This document shows positions 1 to 5,379 of a DNA stretch of 5,379 bases, piece by piece. The DNA comes from Oscillospiraceae bacterium (lineage in GTDB: Bacteria; Bacillota; Clostridia; Oscillospirales; Oscillospiraceae): assembly GCA_031255955.1 (NCBI GenBank), contig JAIRRO010000087.1, positions 1 to 5,379 on the forward strand. Direction: 5' to 3'. Positions within the stretch are counted from its first letter, which is position 1; each line of letters begins with the position of its first letter. The translations under genes and the position numbers were made by a program. The notes under the pieces are model-generated. The model made no database searches, had not been told where the DNA came from, and saw only the letters and a program-made list of their open reading frames with translations.

Positions 1-4
1 GGGG

Positions 5-16
5 AATAAATTTATT
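5..16. promoter_or_regulatory. Palindrome overlapping the -35 box, candidate operator
   Basis: AATAAATTTATT at 5-16 is a perfect 12-bp inverted repeat covering the first two bases of the -35 hexamer. A second palindrome, TATATATA, lies at 23-30 inside the promoter spacer. Phd/YefM-type antitoxins usually bind short palindromes at their own promoter, alone or with toxin, and repress it. The location fits such an operator, but short AT palindromes also arise by chance in AT-rich promoters, so the role is tentative. Confidence 0.35.
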
Positions 17-43
17 GACATTTATATATACCGGGAGTACAAT
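15..43 (+). promoter_or_regulatory. Sigma-A/sigma-70 type promoter of the toxin-antitoxin operon
   Basis: TTGACA at 15-20 is a perfect -35 hexamer. It is followed by a 17-bp spacer and TACAAT at 38-43, one mismatch from the -10 consensus. Transcription would be expected to start near position 50, leaving a leader of about 40 bases before the antitoxin ATG at 91. The region is strongly AT-rich compared with the genes behind it. No terminator is visible between the toxin and addB, so this promoter may also transcribe addB and addA. The hexamers and spacing are seen directly; activity is inferred. Confidence 0.8.
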
Positions 44-77
44 AATAACAACCATAAAACATCAACCAATATGAAAG

Positions 78-83
78 CGAGGG
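78..83 (+). promoter_or_regulatory. Ribosome binding site of the antitoxin gene
   Basis: CGAGGG at 78-83 contains a GAGGG Shine-Dalgarno-like core seven bases upstream of the ATG at 91. This supports 91 (or the adjacent in-frame ATG at 94) over the later in-frame ATGs at 109 and 121. The AGGTGA before 121 is only one base from that ATG and so badly spaced. Confidence 0.55.
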
Positions 84-90
84 CACGGCT

Positions 91-426
91 ATGATGACAA
101 GCAGCAGGATGACAGGTGAAATGCTTGACGCGTTGGTTCCGATTACGAGGTTCAATCGCGGAGAGTCCGGAAAAATTTTTGACGAGGTAAAGGCGGCGGG
201 ATGCAAGGTTGTTGTTAAAAACAACGTCCCGACGTGCGTTCTTATCTCTCCCGAGCGGTATAAAGAGTTGATGGAGGAGCTTGACGACGCGTATCTATTG
301 AGTCTTGCCCTTGAGCGCGAGGCAACCGGGAGCGGGAAAACATACACGTTGGAGGAAATGCTGGCGATGGACGGACTGACGCTTGATGCCTTGGATGACG
401 ACGATGATGAGGTTGAGTTTGAGTGA
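91..426 (+). CDS. Type II toxin-antitoxin antitoxin, Phd/YefM family
   Basis: A 111-residue protein likely to neutralise the toxin encoded just downstream and to repress the shared promoter. The core at residues 14-75 has the Phd/YefM fold pattern: a short strand and helix (ALVPITRFNRGESGKIFDEV), a basic hairpin (KVVVKNNVP), then the family-typical VLISPERYKELMEELDDAYLL, in which the ISPE-Y segment is most diagnostic. The C-terminal part (about 78-111) would be the flexible toxin-binding arm and includes TYTLEEMLAMDGL followed by a run of five Asp and EVEFE. The protein is somewhat longer than many family members because of an N-terminal extension of about ten residues and this acidic tail. 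Its TGA at 424-426 overlaps the toxin GTG at 423, the usual antitoxin-first arrangement with coupled translation. The family is assigned from sequence pattern only; the gene has no symbol I can justify. Confidence 0.85.
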   Translation: MMTSSRMTGEMLDALVPITRFNRGESGKIFDEVKAAGCKVVVKNNVPTCVLISPERYKELMEELDDAYLLSLALEREATGSGKTYTLEEMLAMDGLTLDALDDDDDEVEFE

Positions 427-710
427 GTGCGTGGCGCGTTGAATACACCGAGTCGGCGAAGCAGGACATTGATTCGCTAAGTCGTCCCGTCAGGCTGCAG
501 ATTAATAAGGCTGTATATAAAGTATCGCAAAACCCCCTGCCGCGCAACGAAGGCGGATACGGAAACCCGCTTAGGAACAAGGGCGGTCAAAATCTGACCG
601 GGCTGTTCAAAATCAAGCTGCTGAAGCCGGGAATCCGCGTTATATACAAGCTTGTCCGTGAGGACGGGGTTATGAAGGTTATCGTGGTGGCGGCGCGCGC
701 CGACGCCTAG
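423..710 (+). CDS. RelE/ParE-family toxin, apparently truncated at the C-terminus by an amber codon
   Basis: A 95-residue protein of the RelE/ParE superfamily, whose RelE members cut mRNA in the ribosome and whose ParE members poison gyrase; the RelE side fits better. Visible family features are WRVEYTESAKQDIDSL at the N-terminus, the helix LQINKAVYKVSQNPLP, the segment GGYGNPLRNKGGQNLTGLFKIKL (residues 44-66), and GIRVIYKLV then MKVIVVAARAD. R72 and R92 correspond by pattern to the two catalytic arginines of E. coli RelE. The start is GTG at 423, overlapping the antitoxin stop (GTGA), with GAGG at 409-412 ten bases upstream. The ORF stops at TAG 708-710, just before the expected C-terminal segment carrying a conserved tyrosine. 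That segment can be read in frame after the TAG, so the toxin may be weakened or inactive. Family assignment is firm; present activity is uncertain. Confidence 0.85.
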   Translation: MSAWRVEYTESAKQDIDSLSRPVRLQINKAVYKVSQNPLPRNEGGYGNPLRNKGGQNLTGLFKIKLLKPGIRVIYKLVREDGVMKVIVVAARADA

Positions 711-734
711 GTATATAAAATCGCGGCGGAGTGA
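711..734 (+). pseudogene. In-frame relic of the toxin C-terminus after the amber codon
   Basis: Directly behind the TAG at 708-710, the toxin frame continues as VYKIAAE and ends at TGA 732-734. Clostridial RelE-type toxins commonly end in a pattern like RADEEVYxLAAKR; here the frame reads RADA-stop-VYKIAAE. Restoring one sense codon (GAG, AAG or CAG differ from TAG by one base) would give a 103-residue protein, a usual family length. The Tyr in this segment would match the C-terminal active-site Tyr of RelE. The reading frame is seen directly; the comparison with family ends is from memory of the family. Confidence 0.65.
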
Positions 735-750
735 ATGGACATAAATTCGG

Positions 751-3700
751 ATGATACACCTGATTATCGGACGCGCGGGAAGCGGTAAAACACGGTTCAT
801 AATGAACGAAATAAAGCGCCGCGCGGGACTCGGCGAGCGGCGGCTGACGCTTGTCGTGCCGGAGCAATATTCGCACGACGCCGAGCGTCAGCTTTTGCGT
901 GTTGTGGGCGATAGCTTATCGCTGCACGGTGAGGTGCTGAGCTTTAAGCGGCTTGCCGCGCGCGTCGCGGAGGACGCCGGTGAGGACAAGCCCGTTTTGG
1001 ATTCCGGCGCGGCGCTTTTGATGATGTATCGCGCTGTCGGCGAGCTCTCCGAAAGGCTTGAGGCATACGGCGGCGCGGAGCGGCGGGCGCACTTCGCCGA
1101 GGCGCTGCTTCAAACGGTGACAGAGCTGAAAAACGGTGGCGTCAATCCGGAGGAGCTGCAAAGCGCCGCGCTTCCGGCGGGCGGGGCGCTGGGGAAAAAG
1201 CTGCGCGACCTTGCCCTTATTATGTCGGCGTACGACGCCATGACAGAGCGAAGCGGCGCTGTCGATTCCGGCGGGTTGCTCTATCGTCTGGCGGAGACAA
1301 TCGAAAAATCCCCATACTGCGCGTCGCCGCTATATTTTGACGGCTTCAATGATTTTACCGAACCGGAGTCGCGCGTTATATCGGCGCTTATCCGCGCCGG
1401 GGCGGATTTAACCTTCTGCCTCACAATGCCGAATATCACGGGGGACGGAAGCGCGTTTCGCGCTGTTCGCGACACGGCGAACGGTATTATCAGGCTTGCG
1501 CGCGAATACGGAGCGGAGTATGAGATAATTTCGCCGCCGCGTGACGACGGCGCCGCGCGGCGACTGAGTCCGCTGCTTGCGGAGTACGCTGTGTTCGGCG
1601 ACGACGGAGATAACAGTGATCTCGGAGATGACAGCGACGTCGGCGGGGATATGCCATTTGACGCTTCGGGCATAGAGCTTTTCGCCGCGCCGGACGCCGT
1701 CACGGAATGTGAATACGCGGCGGCGATAGCCGAGTCGCTTGTGCGCTCCGGATACCGCTGGGGCGATATTGCCGTGATGTCGCGCGGGGAGGGTGGGTAT
1801 CCCGAGCTGTGCGAAAGCATTTTCGAGCGCCGCGGCATACCCGTGTTTCGCGGCGGACGCGACGGTATACTTGAAAAGCCCCCGATTCGCTTAATCGTAA
1901 AGGCGCTTGAAATAGTGGCGTCGGGCTGGGATTATGAAGACGTTTTCGCGTATCTAAAAACAGGCTTCGCGGGAGTTCCGATGGACTGCGTGGACGTTCT
2001 TGAATCAATCGCGATACGCCGCGATATTCGCGGCAGGATAGCGTGGACGCGTGAGTCCGCGTGGGAAACGCGGTGGCGCTCTCGCAGAGACGCCGACATC
2101 GGATCCCCGCCGCGCGAGATGTCCGAACGCGAGCTGCGTCTTGACGCGGCGCGTATGGCTGCGTCAAAGCCGCTTGCCGCCCTTGACGCGGCGCTGAGCC
2201 GATCCGAGAACGGCGCGGCGTCGCTGCGGGCGCTGTACGAATTTCTTGAGGAAATACAACTGCCCGCGGCGCTCTCCCGTCGCGCGGCGGAGCTTGACGC
2301 TGCCGGACACAAGCGCCTGTCCGCGGAATACGCGCAGCTATGGGACGTCATAGTTGGCGCGCTGGATCGCATGCATGCGGCGCTGGAATCTACATATGTC
2401 ACCCCGACAGAGCTTGCGCGGCTGTTCTCGCTGCTCGCGTCGCGTCTTGACGTCGGCGTCATCCCGGTGTCGCTTGACCGCGTGACCGTGGGCGATATGG
2501 CGATGAACCGCCGCCGCGACATCCGCGCGCTTATCGTCGTCGGGGCGACGGACGCCGCGATGCCCTCCCTGCCCGGCAAGACAGGCATTCTGTCGGACGC
2601 GGAGCGCGACGAGCTGATTGAGAATTATGGTGTGCCGCTGCGCGACGACTCCGAGCGGCTGCTTTACAGAGAGCTGAATGTACTCTATTCGGCGCTTACA
2701 CTGCCGTCCGAGCGGCTAATCGTGATTTATCCCGAAGGCTCCGGCGCGCGCGCGTCATTCGTCGTCGAGCGGCTGAGGTCTGCGCTGGGACTTGCTCCGC
2801 GGCGGCTTTCGATATCGGAATGCAGACCGGCGAGCGAAATCAACGCGCTGCGGCTGGCGCGTGAGCGCGCCGACACGCGGCGAAGCCTGCTCTCTCACGA
2901 TGCTGCGGCGCGGCTGTATGGCGTGCCTGTACGCCTGTCCGCCACGCGCGTGGAGCGGCTGTTTTCCTGCCGGTTCGCCTTTTTTATGCAAAACGGTCTG
3001 CGTGCCCGCCCGCGGGAGTCGGAGCGCTTTGACGCCGCGCAAGCCGGTACATTCACGCACTTTGTCTTAGAGCGCGCGGCGGCTGCCGCTCTGGAGCGCG
3101 GCGGCTTTGGGAGCATATCGGACGATGAAGCTCGGGAGCTGACACGCCGATTCGCGCGGGAATATATCGACAGCAGCTATCCGGAGGATTCGGACGGCAC
3201 GGCGCGACTGCGATATCTGCTGCGGCGGCTTGCCGCCGATACAGAGCGCGTGACGCTGGATTTGAAAGCGGAGCTTGAACGCTCAGACTTCGAGCCGCTG
3301 AAGTTCGAGCTTGAATTCCGCGCGGCGGCGGCTGACGGCGCGCTTGAAATAATGGGCGTCACAGACCGCGTGGACGGCTGGCGGCGGGGCGGCGAGCTGT
3401 ATATACGGGTGACGGACTACAAAACGGGCAAAAAAGAATTCTCGCTATCGGATATTTACCACGGCATCAATATGCAGCTGCCGATATATGTCTTGGCGCT
3501 TGGGGAGACAAGCTTCGGCGGCGCGACACCCGCCGGAATGCTTTATACACCCGCTCGCGACGAAATTTTTACGGCGGACAAAAACGTCAGCGATGAAATA
3601 ATCGCGGCGGGGCTGGCAAAGACCCGCCGCCGCAGCGGATTAATTATCAACGACGCGGAGCTTATGGACGCGATGGAACGCGGCGGGGAGAAGCTGTATT

Positions 3701-3996
3701 TGCCCGTTAAAGAGCAGTCGCTTGTGACGCACGGGCAGCTGGAGCGGCTTTTGGGCTATGTCGGGGACAAGCTGAGCGGAGCGGCGCGGGAACTGCGCGC
3801 GGGGGATATAAGCGCGCAGCCGTATTTCAAAACCGACGCCGACAATGCCTGTATATATTGCAAATACAAGGCGGCGTGTCTGTTCGGGGCGTTCCCCGGG
3901 GATAAGAAACGGGTGCTTCGCGGCATATCCGGCGCGGATTTTTGGGAGAAAATCGGCGCGGGTGAGATGCCCGACATGGGAGGTGCAGAGCTATGA
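751..3996 (+). CDS. addB: ATP-dependent helicase/deoxyribonuclease subunit B (AddB/RexB)
   Basis: A 1081-residue AddB, partner of AddA in the helicase-nuclease that processes double-strand DNA ends for RecA-dependent repair. The N-terminus has a Walker A motif, GRAGSGKT (7-14), followed by VPEQYSHDAERQLL, typical of Firmicutes AddB. FDGFNDFTEPE (196-206) and the segment VVGATDAAMPSLPG to ILSDAERDEL (596-622) are further family landmarks. The C-terminal PD-(D/E)XK nuclease domain shows H770, D875 in TDRVD, D889 and K891 in DYKT, and Q909 in QLPIY. C740, C1034, C1037 and C1043 form the one-plus-CX2CX5C pattern of the iron-sulfur cluster that pins this domain. All expected catalytic and metal-binding residues are present. 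AddB is thought to cut the 5'-ended strand and recognise Chi. It is slightly shorter than the roughly 1150-1170 residues common in Firmicutes. An in-frame stop at 742-744 excludes an upstream ATG start; the ribosome site before 751 is weak (TGGA at 736-739; GGAG at 728-731 is too distant). The gene overlaps addA by four bases. Confidence 0.97.
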   Translation: MIHLIIGRAGSGKTRFIMNEIKRRAGLGERRLTLVVPEQYSHDAERQLLRVVGDSLSLHGEVLSFKRLAARVAEDAGEDKPVLDSGAALLMMYRAVGELSERLEAYGGAERRAHFAEALLQTVTELKNGGVNPEELQSAALPAGGALGKKLRDLALIMSAYDAMTERSGAVDSGGLLYRLAETIEKSPYCASPLYFDGFNDFTEPESRVISALIRAGADLTFCLTMPNITGDGSAFRAVRDTANGIIRLAREYGAEYEIISPPRDDGAARRLSPLLAEYAVFGDDGDNSDLGDDSDVGGDMPFDASGIELFAAPDAVTECEYAAAIAESLVRSGYRWGDIAVMSRGEGGYPELCESIFERRGIPVFRGGRDGILEKPPIRLIVKALEIVASGWDYEDVFAYLKTGFAGVPMDCVDVLESIAIRRDIRGRIAWTRESAWETRWRSRRDADIGSPPREMSERELRLDAARMAASKPLAALDAALSRSENGAASLRALYEFLEEIQLPAALSRRAAELDAAGHKRLSAEYAQLWDVIVGALDRMHAALESTYVTPTELARLFSLLASRLDVGVIPVSLDRVTVGDMAMNRRRDIRALIVVGATDAAMPSLPGKTGILSDAERDELIENYGVPLRDDSERLLYRELNVLYSALTLPSERLIVIYPEGSGARASFVVERLRSALGLAPRRLSISECRPASEINALRLARERADTRRSLLSHDAAARLYGVPVRLSATRVERLFSCRFAFFMQNGLRARPRESERFDAAQAGTFTHFVLERAAAAALERGGFGSISDDEARELTRRFAREYIDSSYPEDSDGTARLRYLLRRLAADTERVTLDLKAELERSDFEPLKFELEFRAAAADGALEIMGVTDRVDGWRRGGELYIRVTDYKTGKKEFSLSDIYHGINMQLPIYVLALGETSFGGATPAGMLYTPARDEIFTADKNVSDEIIAAGLAKTRRRSGLIINDAELMDAMERGGEKLYLPVKEQSLVTHGQLERLLGYVGDKLSGAARELRAGDISAQPYFKTDADNACIYCKYKAACLFGAFPGDKKRVLRGISGADFWEKIGAGEMPDMGGAEL
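1606..1641 (+). repeat. Tandem 18-base imperfect repeat encoding an acidic linker in AddB
   Basis: Two adjacent 18-base units, 1606-1623 and 1624-1641, match at 14 of 18 positions and encode GDNSDL and GDDSDV (residues 286-297). They sit in a longer acidic stretch, residues 283-300, rich in Gly and Asp. The stretch lies between the N-terminal ATPase-like part (ending near LSPLLAEYAVF) and the next conserved block that begins around IELFAAPDAV. It is probably a flexible, recently expanded linker. Confidence 0.75.
3979..3984 (+). promoter_or_regulatory. Strong Shine-Dalgarno site of addA inside addB
   Basis: GGAGGT at 3979-3984 is a full-strength Shine-Dalgarno sequence eight bases before the addA ATG at 3993. 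It fixes the start and, with the ATGA overlap, suggests coupled translation of the two subunits. The site is much better than the one in front of addB. Confidence 0.85.
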
Positions 3997-5379
3997 GCGA
4001 GGTCTTTTCGCCGACGGCGGAGCAGCGGGAGGCAATTGCCGCCCGCGGGAGCGCGCTGTTAATCTCCGCGGGGGCAGGCTCCGGAAAAACACGAGTGCTG
4101 ACAGAACGCCTTATGGCGTACCTCACGGACGAGCGCGACCCGCGCGACGCCGACGAATTTTTGATAATCACATATACGCGAGCCGCCGCGGGAGAACTGC
4201 GCGGCAGAATTATTTCCGCGATTTCAGACCGGCTGCGCGCCGACCCGAAAAACCGCCGTATGCGTCGGCAGGCTGTGCTGGCGCACCGCGCCGAAATTGA
4301 TACCATTCACAGCTTTTGCGGCAGAATCGCGCGCGAGAACGCCCACTCGCTGAGTATCTCCCCCGCCTTCAGGATAGCGGAGGAAAGCGAATGTGAAGCC
4401 ATAAAAACGGCGACGCTGGAGCGCGTGCTTGAGGCGCGATATGAAAATATCGATCGGCACGAGGGGTTTTCGCTGCTTGCGGACACGCTTTCGCCCGGCA
4501 GGGACGATAAAAAGCTCGCGGAATTGACTCTTGAGGTCTACACCAAGCTGCGCAGCAATGTGGACGAGCAGCACCGCGCGGAGGAGCAGCTGGAGCGTCT
4601 GCGCCGCGCGGCGACAGAGGATTTATCAAAAACCGTATGGGGCGGATTTATAATTGAAAAAGCGCGGCGCATCGCGGAATATCGGCTGTCCCGCGCGGAG
4701 AAAACGCTGGAATTATTAGCTGCGGACGGCGAGGCGTATAGATTATTCGGCGAGTGCTTTGAATACGCCCGCACCTGCGCCCGCGCGTTTCTCGCGTCAA
4801 CGGAGCCGTCGGCGGACGGCTCCGCACCGAGTGACATATGGGACGCAGCTGAGAAATCCGCCGTATTTGAATTCCCGCGGGCAAAGCCCTGCAAAAAAGG
4901 AACCTTTGAGGATATCAAAGCCGAATGGACGCGCTGCCGCGAGGGTTTGCGCGAAATTCGCGATTTATTCCCCGCCGATTCGCAGGGGCTGAAGGAGGAT
5001 ATTGCCGCCGTGTATCCCGTGACGGCGGCGCTTTTCGCGCTGGTGCGGGACTTTGCCGGCGCATATCTTGATGAAAAACAGCGTCGGGGCATCGTCGATT
5101 TTTCGGATTTGGAGCATTTCGCGCTGCAACTTTTGTGCGACAAGGAGGGCAGCCCGACGGAGCTGGCGCGGGAAATATCGGCACGCTATGTTGAAATTAT
5201 GGTGGACGAGTATCAGGACGTATCCGAAATTCAAGAACGCATATTTGAAGCCGTCTCGCGCGGGGGACGCAATCTTGTCACCGTCGGCGACGCGCGGCAA
5301 TCGATTTATCGCTTTCGCCTTGCCGATCCATCGATATTCCTCAGAAAATACAGGTCATTCAGCGATGCCGCGGACGAGG
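3993..5379 (+). CDS. addA: ATP-dependent helicase/nuclease subunit A (AddA/RexA), 3' end outside the window
   Basis: The first 462 codons of AddA, the UvrD/PcrA-like superfamily 1 motor and nuclease subunit of AddAB; full-length proteins are about 1200 residues. The frame is open from the ATG at 3993 to the window edge. Motifs in order: Q-motif region FSPTAEQREAI (5-15), Walker A AGAGSGKT (26-33), motif Ia TYTRAAAGELRGRI (60-73), motif Ib IDTIHSFC (102-109), the AddA-typical VDFSDLEHFAL (368-378), motif II/Walker B DEYQD (405-409), and motif III VGDARQSIYRFRLADP (431-446). All are intact, so the ATPase half seen here should work. The remaining helicase motifs and the C-terminal nuclease lie beyond 5379. 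AddA translocates 3' to 5' and its nuclease cuts the 3'-ended strand. It overlaps addB by ATGA and must be co-transcribed. A perfect hairpin sits in its variable region (residues about 270-278). Confidence 0.97.
   Translation, partial: MSEVFSPTAEQREAIAARGSALLISAGAGSGKTRVLTERLMAYLTDERDPRDADEFLIITYTRAAAGELRGRIISAISDRLRADPKNRRMRRQAVLAHRAEIDTIHSFCGRIARENAHSLSISPAFRIAEESECEAIKTATLERVLEARYENIDRHEGFSLLADTLSPGRDDKKLAELTLEVYTKLRSNVDEQHRAEEQLERLRRAATEDLSKTVWGGFIIEKARRIAEYRLSRAEKTLELLAADGEAYRLFGECFEYARTCARAFLASTEPSADGSAPSDIWDAAEKSAVFEFPRAKPCKKGTFEDIKAEWTRCREGLREIRDLFPADSQGLKEDIAAVYPVTAALFALVRDFAGAYLDEKQRRGIVDFSDLEHFALQLLCDKEGSPTELAREISARYVEIMVDEYQDVSEIQERIFEAVSRGGRNLVTVGDARQSIYRFRLADPSIFLRKYRSFSDAADE
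4801..4824 (+). repeat. Perfect 10-bp hairpin inside addA
   Basis: CGGAGCCGTC at 4801-4810 and GACGGCTCCG at 4815-4824 are exact reverse complements separated by the tetraloop GGCG. No T-run follows, so it is not an intrinsic terminator. It encodes the low-complexity peptide TEPSADGSAP in a poorly conserved part of AddA between motifs Ib and II. It could be a small inserted palindrome or an RNA pause structure, or simply chance in GC-rich coding DNA. Confidence 0.6.

Noticed and set aside
71..94. Seven-codon ORF (MKARARL) whose TGA overlaps the antitoxin ATG
   Set aside because: It has no ribosome binding site upstream, and an ATGA overlap of this size is easily chance. Its bases are better explained as the antitoxin's own ribosome site.
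688..711. GC-rich inverted sequence (GGCGCGCGCC at 692-701) near the toxin end considered as a terminator
   Set aside because: It is a self-complementary run without a usable loop and has no T-run after it; the AT-rich bases that follow are the relic codons of the toxin.
2368..2379. 12-bp palindrome CGCATGCATGCG inside addB
   Set aside because: It is a short, loopless palindrome in GC-rich coding sequence, with no second copy or nearby signal.
1932..2588. Long minus-strand open frame opposite addB (218 codons), and similar ones at 1281-1838 and 4538-5143
   Set aside because: These have Ser/Arg/Ala-rich composition typical of antisense frames in GC-rich genes, no recognisable motif, and lie wholly opposite well-supported addB or addA sequence.
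751..3996. AGCGG, the Chi sequence of B. subtilis AddAB, seems more frequent on the + strand than its complement (about 18 against 9 in the whole window by eye)
   Set aside because: Most copies fall on frequent Glu-Arg (GAG CGG) or Ser/Lys-Arg codon pairs, and the Chi of this organism is unknown. A genome-wide strand-skew test would be needed.
3845..4300. Plus-strand frame of 151 codons across the addB-addA junction
   Set aside because: It is out of frame with both genes, Arg-rich and without motifs, while both real frames here carry clear conserved residues (the CX2CX5C cluster of AddB and Walker A of AddA).

Overview
The window suggests a moderately high-GC member of the Firmicutes, most likely Clostridia. 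The DNA repair genes are in the Firmicutes addB-addA order and have Firmicutes-type motifs, and the small toxin resembles RelE-family toxins common in clostridia. The taxon is an inference from protein style, not from a search.

Layout, all on the + strand. Positions 1-90 hold a near-consensus vegetative promoter (TTGACA, 17 bp, TACAAT) with an AT-rich palindrome over its -35 end. Positions 91-426 encode a Phd/YefM-type antitoxin with an acidic tail. A RelE/ParE-type toxin starts at a GTG at 423, overlapping the antitoxin stop, and ends at a TAG at 708-710. Directly behind this TAG, in the same frame, lie seven codons (VYKIAAE) and a TGA at 732-734. These look like the missing C-terminus of the toxin family, so the toxin appears cut short by one nonsense codon. 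After a 40-base gap (16 bases if the relic codons are counted as toxin), addB (751-3996) encodes a complete 1081-residue AddB/RexB subunit. addA starts at 3993 in an ATGA overlap with addB, behind a strong ribosome binding site, and runs off the window after 462 codons.

The four genes are tightly packed and no terminator is visible between the toxin and addB. The toxin-antitoxin promoter may therefore also supply addBA, which would place double-strand-break repair under a promoter of the type that antitoxin-toxin complexes usually autoregulate. AddA and AddB together form the helicase-nuclease that processes broken DNA ends for RecA and degrades foreign linear DNA. The AddB nuclease and iron-sulfur residues and the AddA helicase motifs reached by the window are all present, so the repair enzyme looks functional.

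The most notable observations are the amber truncation of the toxin, the apparent coupling of the toxin-antitoxin pair to addBA, a tandem acidic repeat in AddB, and a perfect 10-bp hairpin inside addA. I found no RNA gene, CRISPR array or insertion sequence. Apart from the first 90 bases and the short toxin-addB gap, the window is coding.
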